Shown: positions 33,392 through 42,593 of the stretch, one piece after another
Layout: every line of letters begins with the position of its first letter
Position numbering within the stretch: position 1 is the stretch's first letter
Origin: Coprococcus ammoniilyticus
GTDB lineage: Bacteria > Bacillota > Clostridia > Lachnospirales > Lachnospiraceae
Direction: 5' to 3'
Assembly (NCBI RefSeq): GCF_025567345.1
Contig: NZ_JAOQJS010000004.1
Span: 248,001-312,000 of the forward strand
Length of the DNA stretch: 64,000 bases
Position numbers and translations under genes: made by a program
Notes under the pieces: generated by a model
Database searches by the model: none
What the model saw: the letters and a program-made list of their open reading frames with translations, nothing else
Told to the model about the DNA's origin: nothing

Positions 33392-35749
33392 ATGCTGGGG
33401 GTCTGGTTTATTATATGTGTTATTTTTCTTACAGTGTTTCGTTATATATGGAAAAGAAAGGAAAATAATCCATGTATGTTATTTTCGTATTTTTTATATT
33501 TGTATGATGTGACTGGATTGTTTTACTATGTGCTTGTTGGTAAATGCCGTGTAAAAATACTGTATCTGCTAATTGTTCTTTTCATGGTTATTCTTCAAAT
33601 AGGATTACCATTCCTTTTCAATCATATTGGAAGAGATAATCGGGTAATTAAAGTGCTGAAGAACTGGCATGAACAAGTGATGAGTTCGTTTATGTTTTGG
33701 GGAATGTTGATCCTGTTATATCTTCCAAATGGCGAATGGGGGATCAGCGGGGGATTCTTTATTATGTCATATCTGGTAAATGCTTTCTTTATGGTGATGA
33801 AAAAGCTGCGGGAATCCATTTGGGAAATGCATATGCTTCAGAATATTGCAGGCTTCTTTGCCTTTATTATATGTATGATCGTTGCAAGATCAGATGATTT
33901 TCAATATTTTTCAAATTGGCTGTTTGCTTTATTATTGATCATCTGGCTTGTTTTATTATGTTTGTTTACCTTTGGAGCAGTTGATAAAAATCCGGGAATG
34001 TTATACTGGCTGTTTACAGAAACAGCAGAAAACCGAAAAGTACAGGTTGTTCGATATAAAAGAATTATAAAAAGATTTTTTAATATCTTCCTTTCCCTGT
34101 TTTTGTTGATGTTTTGGGTATTTATAGAGAATACACTGGAATTTTATTATACCAATCGAAAGACCTTGGAATTTAACTTATCTGATTTCTGGGGTAGTAT
34201 GATCGTGCAGTCTTTTTTCTTATCCGTTATCATATCTGTTCTGGTCAGTTTATTGAAAACGAATGTAACAAAGATTATCAGTTGTTGTTTATGGGGATTA
34301 GCGGTAGCTTCCTATATTCAGGTTATGATATTTGATCGTGACCTTGGTATTACGGATGCTTATGCAATTAAATGGAGTGATTATTCCGGCAAGATGATCA
34401 TGACCGGAATTGTATGGGGAATCTGTATTGTAGTTCCGGTTATTTTGTTTGCAAAATTTAAAAATAAATTCTTTAGTATTTTGAAATATGTAGCAGTGTG
34501 TTTATTATGTATTCAGATATCGGCAACTGTATATCTGGTTATAAAATCCGGAGGTTATAGGAATACTTCAGAAGCAGAGATTACAAATTACTATGTTTCA
34601 GGCAAAAATGAATATACAGTATCGGAAGAAAAAAATATTTTTGTATTTGTTCTTGATACATACAGCAATGATTTTATTGACGAAATGACAGAGCAATATC
34701 CGGATGCGTTAGAGCCGCTGCATGATTTTACATATTATGATAATTATGACAGCAAATATGACGGAACAGCGCTGGCAATGAATTATCTGTTAACGGGACA
34801 GGAATTTGATAATACGATTCCTTGTCGGGAATATTCTAAAGAAGCATTTCATTCAGAAAAGGCTGTCGAATTTTATAATACACTAAAAGAACAACAGTAT
34901 TCTTGTAATATATATACGGATAAAGCAACAGTTAGTTTTCTTAATGCAAAGAATCTATATGAATATTATGATAATGTACAGGAAAATGCAGATGGTGAGA
35001 TCTTAGTCGATTACCACGCAGTCCGGAAAAATATTATAAAGGGGGCAATGTATAAAGTATTGCCGCTGGCATTAAAGAGATTTTCTTTAGTTGTTACCAG
35101 TGATTTTGATGGTGCGGTCAGTTCTTCCGGCGGAGGGGAAGATTCGCCGGACCTGGATGATGATTTTTATTTAAAATTACAGACACAGGGACTAGAATAT
35201 AACAGCAGTTCTGGAACATTTGCAATTTACCATTTTAGCGGAATGCATGATTATGGGGATGGAAAGGGAAAAAATCTGCCAGAAGCGGCTTACGATAATC
35301 TAAATGATGTGTACGTTTTTCTTGATGAATTGAAAAATATGGGAGTTTATGATAATTCAACGATCATAATAACGGCAGATCATGGAAAAATCATGACGGT
35401 AGATGGTATTCAGCCTATTTTCTTTATCAAAGAACCCTATAAAAAGAATGACAGGCTTGCAGTTTGCAGTTCTCCGGTAAGTGCGGAAGAGTTTATGCCA
35501 ACGATCATGAAGCTTATTACAGGTGAAAGCAAAGATAAAACCATTTATGATTATGAAGCGGATGAAAATCGGTCAAGAAGTGTATATATACGACAGTACA
35601 AGGAAAATATATCCGATCTTCTGAAAAATGATTCAGCAAATTATGCTTGTTTGTATAAGTATACATATCAGGGAGACAAGGATGAATTAAGGAAATATGC
35701 AGGTGCAAAACCGAAGCAGAAGATACCGTTGATCGATTTCTGGTATTAA
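33392..35749 (+). CDS. Membrane sulfatase/alkaline-phosphatase-superfamily enzyme, LTA-synthase-like
   Basis: 785 residues. The N-terminal ~385 contain about nine to ten hydrophobic helices; the C-terminal part is an extracellular hydrolase-fold domain. Its motifs parallel lipoteichoic acid synthases: VFVLDTYSNDF (metal Asp near residue 420), KYDGTALAMNYLLTG (likely nucleophile Thr), and ITADHGKIM (metal Asp-His near residue 660). Such enzymes move phosphoglycerol or phosphoethanolamine groups on the outer membrane face. The start at 33392 follows GGAGG; the longer ATG at 33365 is less likely. It is first gene of an A/T-richer cluster with teichoic-acid-type genes. The exact donor and acceptor are unknown. 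Confidence 0.8.
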   Translation: MLGVWFIICVIFLTVFRYIWKRKENNPCMLFSYFLYLYDVTGLFYYVLVGKCRVKILYLLIVLFMVILQIGLPFLFNHIGRDNRVIKVLKNWHEQVMSSFMFWGMLILLYLPNGEWGISGGFFIMSYLVNAFFMVMKKLRESIWEMHMLQNIAGFFAFIICMIVARSDDFQYFSNWLFALLLIIWLVLLCLFTFGAVDKNPGMLYWLFTETAENRKVQVVRYKRIIKRFFNIFLSLFLLMFWVFIENTLEFYYTNRKTLEFNLSDFWGSMIVQSFFLSVIISVLVSLLKTNVTKIISCCLWGLAVASYIQVMIFDRDLGITDAYAIKWSDYSGKMIMTGIVWGICIVVPVILFAKFKNKFFSILKYVAVCLLCIQISATVYLVIKSGGYRNTSEAEITNYYVSGKNEYTVSEEKNIFVFVLDTYSNDFIDEMTEQYPDALEPLHDFTYYDNYDSKYDGTALAMNYLLTGQEFDNTIPCREYSKEAFHSEKAVEFYNTLKEQQYSCNIYTDKATVSFLNAKNLYEYYDNVQENADGEILVDYHAVRKNIIKGAMYKVLPLALKRFSLVVTSDFDGAVSSSGGGEDSPDLDDDFYLKLQTQGLEYNSSSGTFAIYHFSGMHDYGDGKGKNLPEAAYDNLNDVYVFLDELKNMGVYDNSTIIITADHGKIMTVDGIQPIFFIKEPYKKNDRLAVCSSPVSAEEFMPTIMKLITGESKDKTIYDYEADENRSRSVYIRQYKENISDLLKNDSANYACLYKYTYQGDKDELRKYAGAKPKQKIPLIDFWY

Positions 35750-35770
35750 AAAACAAGAAAAGGAGATAGT

Positions 35771-36028
35771 ATGATGTTTAATGAAATGAATTTATTAGTA
35801 CAGGAATTTCCAACAATGAAATTATATATTGATCCGGCGACGACAAGTTATCTGATCCAGATAATTGCCGGAGTAGTGATCGCAGCAGGTGCGGTAGCAG
35901 GAATTGCATTCAGTAAAATAAAAAGAGCATTAAAAAAAGGAAAAACAGAAGAACAGCCCGTAAAAAAGACAAGAAATGAAGAAAAGAAAATTGTTACTGC
36001 AGATGATTTGTTAGATGATGAGGAATAG
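35771..36028 (+). CDS. Small single-helix membrane protein (YIDPxTxSY type)
   Basis: 85 residues, or fewer if a later ATG is used. The segment YIDPATTSYLIQ leads into one hydrophobic helix (about 31-47), then a basic patch (KIKRALKKGK) and an acidic end. Short proteins with an IDPxTxSxxxQ opening are, to my knowledge, often found beside sulfatase-fold polymer synthases. It lies 21 bp after the LTA-synthase-like gene and 2 bp before the YidC-fusion gene, so it is very likely a component or assembly factor of the same machine. AAGGAG precedes it. Confidence 0.75.
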   Translation: MMFNEMNLLVQEFPTMKLYIDPATTSYLIQIIAGVVIAAGAVAGIAFSKIKRALKKGKTEEQPVKKTRNEEKKIVTADDLLDDEE

Positions 36029-36030
36029 AA

Positions 36031-38055
36031 GTGAATCAGATAATTAATTATGTTTCGGATTTTTTCGGGATCATAATGAGATGGTGCTATGTTTTTGTAA
36101 ATAATTATGGATTGTCAATTATTGTGTTTACGATTTTTACAAAATTTGTATTATTTCCTATTTCATTGATTACACAGAAAAATTCGATAAAAATGGCACA
36201 GATGCGTCCGGAACTTGATGCTTTAAAAGTAAAATATGTGGATGATAAAGATCGGTATGCAGATGCACAACTGGAATTATATAAAAAAATGCAATATCAT
36301 CCATTACTGGATATGATACCACTGCTGATCCAGATTCTGATCGTTCTTGGATTGGTGGGTGTTATGTATTGCCCGCTTTCATATATCCTGCGGATGCAGG
36401 ATCCCGATATCGCTATGCTGCAAAAATGGTTTGAGGGGCTTGGATGGACATTGCAGGATAATTCTTACCAGTTGACAATGATCCATGAAATACAGAATGG
36501 TATTAGCGGTGTACCTGAAAACCTTATGGGACTGATAGAAAAGATATCAGATTTTGATATGAATTTTATCGGATTTAATTTATCAGAGAAACCACAATTA
36601 TCATTACATAATAAACTGGTTTTGATTCCTGTTTTATCGGGTGTGAGCGCATGGCTCATGTGTGTTGTTCAAAATAAAATAAATGTGCTGCAGTTATATG
36701 CCGGAAAATGGAATAAAATAGGAATGACGGTATTTATGATAGCATTTTCCACATATTTTGCGTTCCTTGTTCCGGCTGGAGTCGGGGTATATTGGATCTT
36801 TGGAAATTTGTTCGCAATTCCTTCCATGTATCTGGTAAATATTGTGATGCCGCCTGAAAAATATATTGATATGGATTACATACGGATCTTGAATGAAACA
36901 GCAGAGGAAAAAGAAAAGATACGAAAAAAGTATGGGAGAACAGAGAAACAGGATTATCATCGGTTTGAGAAGACTGAAAAGAGAATTGTATTTTATGCAG
37001 AGGGCCGGGGCTTTTATAAATATTATCAGCCGATCATAGAGTATCTGGCTGAACGGTCTGATTATAAAATGGATTATGTTACCAGTGATCCGGAGGATCC
37101 GATCCTGAAGCAGGAGCAGTCGGCAGTCCGGGCATATTATATAGCACAGGACAAGTATCTGATTCCTTTGTTTATGAAATTGGATTGTGATATCTGTCTG
37201 ATGACGATGCCAGATCTGGAAAAATATCATATCAAGCGTTCCAAGGTAAGATCAGATATTGAATATATTTATGTAGCACATGGGATGGGAAGTAATGCAC
37301 TTACATTACGGAAAGGTGCATTAGATTATTATGACACGGTTTTTTGTGTAGGAATCGATTCGGTACGTGAAATACAGCAAATGGAAGCGCTGTATGTGAC
37401 ACAGCCTAAAACTCTGGTTGAGACAGGATATGCGTTATTGGATCAGATGATCGAGCAGTATCAGATTGAAAACAGAAAAGAAAATGAAAAGAAAAAAATA
37501 CTGATCGCACCATCGTGGCAGCCGGAAAATATTATTGATCTGTGTATTGAGCAGATATTAGATAAATATAAGAATACACCATATGAGGTCATTGTACGGC
37601 CGCATCCGCAGCAGGTGAGACATCAGATGGAACGGTTTGTGGAAATGCAGGAGCGATATGCAAAGGATGATAATATAACTATACAGACGGACTTTTCTTC
37701 TAACAGTACGGTTATGGATGCTGATCTGCTGATAACAGACTGGTCAGATATATCATTTGAATATGCATTTACAACATTGAAACCAGTGCTGTTTATTGAT
37801 ACGCCAATGAAAATCATGAATCCTGAATATGATAAGATTGAGCAGAAGCCAATTAATGTGACATTGCGAAATGTGCTTGGGAAGGCGATATCTGTAAATG
37901 ATATTGATAATATACTTGAAATATCTACAGATATGTTAAAGCAAAAGGACATGTATAGAAAGCAGATTGCGGATGCCAGAGAGAAACATATTTTTAATAT
38001 CGGAAAGAGCCGGATATTAAGTGGAAAATATATTATGAAACGGCTTATGGAATAG
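36031..38055 (+). CDS. YidC/Oxa1 insertase fused to CDP-glycerol glycerophosphotransferase (TagB/TagF-like)
   Basis: 674 residues, two domains. Residues 1-280 are a YidC/Oxa1 module: NNYGLSIIVFTIFTKFVLFP with Lys38 at the place of the groove Arg, the cytoplasmic hairpin QMRPELDALKVKY, and later helices (VLIPVLSGVSAWLM, LVPAGVGVYWIFGN). Residues 315-674 are a glycerophosphotransferase domain: YVAHGMG (about 414), APSWQPEN (493), VRPHPQ (522) and LLITDWSDISFEYAF (566), the PF04464 signatures. The frame is continuous with no stop between them, so it is a true fusion. GTG start with GAGG upstream, 2 bp after the small protein. I infer a transferase held at the membrane by an insertase-like anchor. 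Confidence 0.9.
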   Translation: MNQIINYVSDFFGIIMRWCYVFVNNYGLSIIVFTIFTKFVLFPISLITQKNSIKMAQMRPELDALKVKYVDDKDRYADAQLELYKKMQYHPLLDMIPLLIQILIVLGLVGVMYCPLSYILRMQDPDIAMLQKWFEGLGWTLQDNSYQLTMIHEIQNGISGVPENLMGLIEKISDFDMNFIGFNLSEKPQLSLHNKLVLIPVLSGVSAWLMCVVQNKINVLQLYAGKWNKIGMTVFMIAFSTYFAFLVPAGVGVYWIFGNLFAIPSMYLVNIVMPPEKYIDMDYIRILNETAEEKEKIRKKYGRTEKQDYHRFEKTEKRIVFYAEGRGFYKYYQPIIEYLAERSDYKMDYVTSDPEDPILKQEQSAVRAYYIAQDKYLIPLFMKLDCDICLMTMPDLEKYHIKRSKVRSDIEYIYVAHGMGSNALTLRKGALDYYDTVFCVGIDSVREIQQMEALYVTQPKTLVETGYALLDQMIEQYQIENRKENEKKKILIAPSWQPENIIDLCIEQILDKYKNTPYEVIVRPHPQQVRHQMERFVEMQERYAKDDNITIQTDFSSNSTVMDADLLITDWSDISFEYAFTTLKPVLFIDTPMKIMNPEYDKIEQKPINVTLRNVLGKAISVNDIDNILEISTDMLKQKDMYRKQIADAREKHIFNIGKSRILSGKYIMKRLME

Positions 38056-38069
38056 AGAGGGGTAGGAGA

Positions 38070-39887
38070 ATGCAGGGTATAATATTAGCAGCAGGAATGG
38101 GGAAACGATTAAAGAATATTACAAAGAATAAGACTAAATGTATGGTTGAAGTAAATGGAATATCTCTGATTGAAAGAATGCTGAAGATCCTTGACAGAAA
38201 AGACCTGTCAAGGATCGTTATAGTGACAGGGTATCAGGAAGAGACATTAAAGGAATATATTGTGTCATTAACAATACATACACCGATCATATTTGTGGAA
38301 AATCCAATATATGATAAAACAAATAATATTTATTCCCTGTCTTTAACGGCCACTTTTCTGGAGGAAGAAGACACCCTCTTGCTGGAATCAGATCTGATTT
38401 TTGATGAAACGGTAATAGATCTGATATTATGTGATCCAAGAGAGAACCTTGCACTTGTTGATCGGTTTGAAAGCTGGATGGATGGTACATGTATGCTTTT
38501 GGATGAGAATGACTGTATTGTGGATATGGTCGCAAAAAAAAATCTTCATTTTGTAAATGCGGATCAATACTATAAGACAGTGAATATATATAAATTCAGC
38601 AGGCATTTTTCCAAGTATACATATGTGCCTTTTCTAAAGGCGTATGCAATGGCAATGGGAAATAATGAATATTATGAGTCTGTTATCCGCTTGATCGCAA
38701 TGCTTGACACGAAAGAGTTGCAGGCCAGACGGCTTAACGGTCAGCGCTGGTATGAGATTGATGATATTCAGGATCTGGATATTGCAGAAAGCCTGTTTAC
38801 AGATAATACAGAGGAACAGTATAAAAAAATAACTGCCAGATATGGTGGCTTTTGGAGATATCCTAAATTGGTCGATTATTGCTATCTTGTAAATCCGTAT
38901 TTCCCAACAGAACACATGTTGGAAGAAATCCGTGCCAACAGTGACCGGCTGATCATGCAGTATCCCTCTGGTGCAAGAGTGATACGGTTATTGGCAGGCA
39001 AACTGTTTGGCATATCAGATAAGAAAATTATAGTTGGTAATGGAGCAGCGGAATTAATTCGTGAAATGATGCAGGAAACGAATGGAAAAATAGGTTTTGT
39101 GACTCCGACATTTGAGGAATATATAAATTGCTGTAAGCAGGAACAAAGAGTTATTATGGATACCAGAAAAATGGATTTTTCATATTCTGGACAGGACATT
39201 CAGGATTATTTTGAACAGAAGCATATTCAAATGCTTGTGCTGATAAATCCGGATAATCCTAGTGGGAATTATATTGATTCCAGAGAAATATATGAATTGA
39301 TCCATTGGTGTAAGAAGAAAAAGATATGTCTTATATTAGATGAGAGTTTTTCGGATTTTTCGGATGAGGCAGAATCTTGTATAGCTGATTCGTATCTGGA
39401 ACTGTATGATGAGTTTTATGTAATAAAAAGTATTTCAAAATCATATGGGGTTCCGGGCTGCAGACTGGGAATATTAGCTGGAAGAAACAGTGAAAAACTT
39501 GATCAGATCCAGCGCAAACTGCCAATCTGGAATATTAATTCTTATGCAGAATTCTTTTTACAGATCATAGAAAAGTACAAGGAGGATTACAGACTGTCAC
39601 TGGATCGTCTTAGAAAGTCCCGTGAGATTTTCATGAAAGAGCTGGAAAAACTCCCATATATGAAGGTATATCCATCGCAAGCAAATTATGTTATGTGTGA
39701 ACTTTCAGATGGAGTGAAAAGCAGGAAACTTGCATCATTTTTACTGGAAAATAATATTTTGATCAAAGTGCTGAATGAGAAATTAAATAACCAAAAGGAA
39801 ATGATCAGACTTGCAGTTCGGACGGATGAAGAGAATATGCATCTGATTGAATTGTTGGAAAAATTTGGAGGTGAATATATTGAATAA
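38070..39887 (+). CDS. Nucleotidyltransferase fused to a class I/II PLP aminotransferase-fold enzyme
   Basis: 605 residues. Residues 1 to ~240 are a sugar-phosphate/choline-phosphate-type nucleotidyltransferase (IILAAGMGKRLKNIT, KCMVEVNG, LLLESDLIFDE). Residues ~250-600 are a HisC/CobD-like PLP enzyme: VNPYFPTEHML, INPDNPSGNY, LILDESFSDF and the PLP lysine Lys457 in SISKSYGVPGCRLG. Such PLP enzymes act as aminotransferases or as phosphoserine/phosphothreonine decarboxylases. A cytidylyltransferase fused to a PLP enzyme is known for aminoethylphosphonate (PntC-type), though with a class V partner. I infer it makes and activates an aminoalcohol phosphate such as phosphoethanolamine or serinol phosphate. 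It overlaps the methyltransferase gene. Confidence 0.85.
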   Translation: MQGIILAAGMGKRLKNITKNKTKCMVEVNGISLIERMLKILDRKDLSRIVIVTGYQEETLKEYIVSLTIHTPIIFVENPIYDKTNNIYSLSLTATFLEEEDTLLLESDLIFDETVIDLILCDPRENLALVDRFESWMDGTCMLLDENDCIVDMVAKKNLHFVNADQYYKTVNIYKFSRHFSKYTYVPFLKAYAMAMGNNEYYESVIRLIAMLDTKELQARRLNGQRWYEIDDIQDLDIAESLFTDNTEEQYKKITARYGGFWRYPKLVDYCYLVNPYFPTEHMLEEIRANSDRLIMQYPSGARVIRLLAGKLFGISDKKIIVGNGAAELIREMMQETNGKIGFVTPTFEEYINCCKQEQRVIMDTRKMDFSYSGQDIQDYFEQKHIQMLVLINPDNPSGNYIDSREIYELIHWCKKKKICLILDESFSDFSDEAESCIADSYLELYDEFYVIKSISKSYGVPGCRLGILAGRNSEKLDQIQRKLPIWNINSYAEFFLQIIEKYKEDYRLSLDRLRKSREIFMKELEKLPYMKVYPSQANYVMCELSDGVKSRKLASFLLENNILIKVLNEKLNNQKEMIRLAVRTDEENMHLIELLEKFGGEYIE

Positions 39888-40602
39888 CTGGAAAGCAATC
39901 TGGAATAGAAGAGAAGCGGATGAATGTTTTTTGCAGTCGCTTGAAGATCCTAAAGCAATCTGGCGGGAGCTGAAACGAATTGATGGATTTGATGTGGATC
40001 TGGGAGATTCAGCGGATGCATATTATAATGCATTTTATAAAAGCTGGGAAGAAGAATGTGCACTTTTAAATACACATATTGGTCCGTGGAACAGCATTTA
40101 TGAAGTAGGATGCGGCGCAGGAGCGACCTTATATTTATTTTCCAGGCAGAATAAAAAGATTGGCGGAATTGATTATTCCAGACAGAGTACAGATATTGCA
40201 AAAATTGTATTAAAAGAAGCGGAGATAGCATGTATGGAAGCGGACCATATTTCAACAGATGAAAAATTTGATGTTGTGATGGCTGATTCTGTATTTGCAT
40301 ATTTTCCAGATGAAGCCTATGTATCTGATGTTCTGGAGAAGATGTATGAAAAAGCGCATAAGGCTGTGCTGATCACAGAGATATTTGATAAAGAGCTGGA
40401 AGATGCCTGCATGCAGTATAGAAGAGCTAAAATACAGAATTATGATGAAAAATATAAAAATCTTGATAAGTTATTTATTTCAAAATCCATGTTTGAAATG
40501 TTTTCACAAAAGCATGGTTGTGAATTGGTATTTACATCTGTTGAAAATCCATATTACTGGAATAGTCAATTTATGTACAATGTATTAATTATTAAGAAAT
40601 AA
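39880..40602 (+). CDS. Class I SAM-dependent methyltransferase
   Basis: 240 residues with SAM motif I YEVGCGAGATLYLF, an acidic residue at the end of strand 2 (GGIDYS) and FDVVMADSVFAYFPD for motif II/post-I. The start is placed at TTG 39880, because GGAGG lies eight bases before it and it overlaps the previous stop by eight bases; the ATG at 39847 would give a 33-base overlap without a ribosome site. In this context it may N-methylate an aminoalcohol phosphate or O-methylate a polymer unit; neither can be decided from sequence. It is the last gene of the cluster. Confidence 0.8.
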   Translation: MNNWKAIWNRREADECFLQSLEDPKAIWRELKRIDGFDVDLGDSADAYYNAFYKSWEEECALLNTHIGPWNSIYEVGCGAGATLYLFSRQNKKIGGIDYSRQSTDIAKIVLKEAEIACMEADHISTDEKFDVVMADSVFAYFPDEAYVSDVLEKMYEKAHKAVLITEIFDKELEDACMQYRRAKIQNYDEKYKNLDKLFISKSMFEMFSQKHGCELVFTSVENPYYWNSQFMYNVLIIKK

Positions 40603-40631
40603 GAAATAACACCAAATTCGCTAACAAATTC

Positions 40632-40660
40632 TTGCTACCATCATACAATTGTGCTAAAAT
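40632..40660 (+). promoter_or_regulatory. Promoter of the P-loop kinase gene
   Basis: TTGCTA (40632-40637), 17-bp spacer, TAAAAT (40655-40660), 41 bases before the ATG. It marks the downstream edge of the surface-polymer cluster. Confidence 0.6.
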
Positions 40661-40700
40661 CAAACAGGATTGAGATAATGAGAAAAATGGAGGCACACAC

Positions 40701-41267
40701 ATGAAGAAATTAATTTTAGTTACATCACCGCCAGCCTGTGGAAAGACATTTATTTCCAAACAGGTGGCAAAGGCACTGCCAAATTGTGTATATCTGGATA
40801 AGGATACATTAATTGTTCTTTCAAAGCAGATTTTTGTAGTGGCTGGTGAGGAATATAACCGTTCATCCGATTTCTTCCAGAAAAATATCCGCGACTACGA
40901 ATATTATTGTGTACTGGATCTTGCATTTGAAGCACTGGAATACAATGATACAGTTCTTATAAATGCACCATTCACAGATGAGATCAGAGATGACGAATAT
41001 CTTGACAATCTCCGTGCAAAGCTTGCAGAAAAAGGTGCAGAGCTCTTTGTGATCTGGGTAAATACCAGAAAAGATGTCTGCCACGAAAGAATGATCAAGC
41101 GTGCATCAGACAGAGATACCTGGAAATTGGAGCACTGGGATGAATATATCAACAGTCAGAACTTCAATCCGCCAACAAATATCAAAGAGCTCTTTATATT
41201 TGAGAATTCTTCCGATGAAGAATTTAAGGCATCTATAGATAAGGTTGTTAAGGCAATCAGAGGTTGA
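40701..41267 (+). CDS. Small P-loop kinase/ATPase (AAA_33-like)
   Basis: 188 residues. The N-terminal Walker A is TSPPACGKTFISK, and a later basic/His segment (CHERMIKRASDRDTWK) looks like a nucleoside-kinase or zeta-type lid. VLINAPFTDE would be the Walker-B-like strand. The family phosphorylates varied small molecules or nucleotides; the substrate cannot be told. It has its own promoter, separated from the methyltransferase by ~100 bp and 87 bp before the DUF1015 gene. GGAGG precedes the ATG. Confidence 0.75.
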   Translation: MKKLILVTSPPACGKTFISKQVAKALPNCVYLDKDTLIVLSKQIFVVAGEEYNRSSDFFQKNIRDYEYYCVLDLAFEALEYNDTVLINAPFTDEIRDDEYLDNLRAKLAEKGAELFVIWVNTRKDVCHERMIKRASDRDTWKLEHWDEYINSQNFNPPTNIKELFIFENSSDEEFKASIDKVVKAIRG

Positions 41268-41354
41268 TAGTGATTTTGAGTATTGCAACAGGAATCAGCA
41301 ATGTTTTCTGTTGCAATATTTATATAGACAAACAGAGATCAGGAGGAACAGAAC

Positions 41355-42593
41355 ATGGCAGCAATCAGATGCTTTAAAGCATTCAGACCAAGACCGGATA
41401 TCTGCGACAGAGTGGCAGCATTACCATATGATGTGTATAGCAGAAAAGAAGCCTGTGAAGAAGTACGTCGGGAACCGATGTCATTTTTAAAGGTAGATCG
41501 TGCAGAGACATCATTTGATGACAGTGTGGATACCTATGCACCGGAAGTGTATAAGAAGGCAGGAGATCTTCTGCATGAGATGATGGAGGATGGTACTTAT
41601 ATTGAGGAAGAAAAGCCGGTATACTACATATATGAATTGATCATGGATGGACGTCATCAGACAGGTCTGGTTGCCTGTGCTTCGATTGATGACTATGTGA
41701 ATGGTGTGATCAAGAAACACGAGAATACCAGAGAAGACAAAGAACAGGATCGTATCCGCCATGTAGAAGCCTGTGGTGCGCAGACCGGACCAATCTTCCT
41801 TGCCTATCGTTCGATTGATATTGTAAATCAGATCATTGACCGGGTAAAGACAGGAGAAAAGTTATATGGCTTTACTTCACCGGATGGTATCACACATAAT
41901 GTATGGATCATTGATGAAGCAGATGATATTCAGATAATTCAGGAAGCATTTGCAGGTATCAACGAGATTTACATAGCAGACGGACATCATCGTTCTGCTT
42001 CTGCTGTAAAAGCAGGCCTCCATATGAGAGAACAGCATCCGGATTATACCGGAGAGGAAGAATTTAATTATTTTCTGTCCGTTCTGTTTCCACATGATCA
42101 GTTGATGATCCTTCCATATAACCGTGTTGTAAATGATCTGAACGGTATGACTGATGACGAATTTTTAAAGAAACTGGAAGACAAATTTGAAGTAAAAGCA
42201 TGTGATGCGGCTGTTTCACCGGAGAAGAAAGGCAGCTTTGGCATGTATATGGATGGCAGATGGTATCAGTTAACGGTAAAGGACGGAGTTGTTCCGGAGG
42301 ATGTTGTCGGCTGTCTGGATGTATCTGTGCTTCAGGAAAATGTTCTGGCACCGATGCTTGGCATTGGAGATCCGAGAACGGACAAACGAATCCAGTTTGT
42401 CGGTGGTATCCGTGGACTTTCCGAGCTGGAACGACTGGTGGATGGAGGAAAGAAGGTAGCATTTTCCATGTATCCGACTTCCATTACAGAATTATTTGAT
42501 ATTGCGGATGCAGGCAAATTGATGCCGCCGAAGTCTACATGGTTTGAACCAAAGCTTCGAAGCGGAATCTTTATCCACAAGATAAACGAATAA
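41355..42593 (+). CDS. DUF1015 (COG4198) family protein
   Basis: 412 residues matching DUF1015 throughout: opening FKAFRPRPDICDRVAALPYD, central YIADGHHRSASA, and C-terminal GIRGLSELERLVDGG. The biochemical role is not established. In many Clostridia the gene is found next to serA/serC, and here it lies 9 kb downstream of that pair, with asd and the surface-polymer cluster between. That spacing would fit insertion of the cluster into a ser operon (inference). AGGAGG is nine bases before the start. Confidence 0.9.
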   Translation: MAAIRCFKAFRPRPDICDRVAALPYDVYSRKEACEEVRREPMSFLKVDRAETSFDDSVDTYAPEVYKKAGDLLHEMMEDGTYIEEEKPVYYIYELIMDGRHQTGLVACASIDDYVNGVIKKHENTREDKEQDRIRHVEACGAQTGPIFLAYRSIDIVNQIIDRVKTGEKLYGFTSPDGITHNVWIIDEADDIQIIQEAFAGINEIYIADGHHRSASAVKAGLHMREQHPDYTGEEEFNYFLSVLFPHDQLMILPYNRVVNDLNGMTDDEFLKKLEDKFEVKACDAAVSPEKKGSFGMYMDGRWYQLTVKDGVVPEDVVGCLDVSVLQENVLAPMLGIGDPRTDKRIQFVGGIRGLSELERLVDGGKKVAFSMYPTSITELFDIADAGKLMPPKSTWFEPKLRSGIFIHKINE

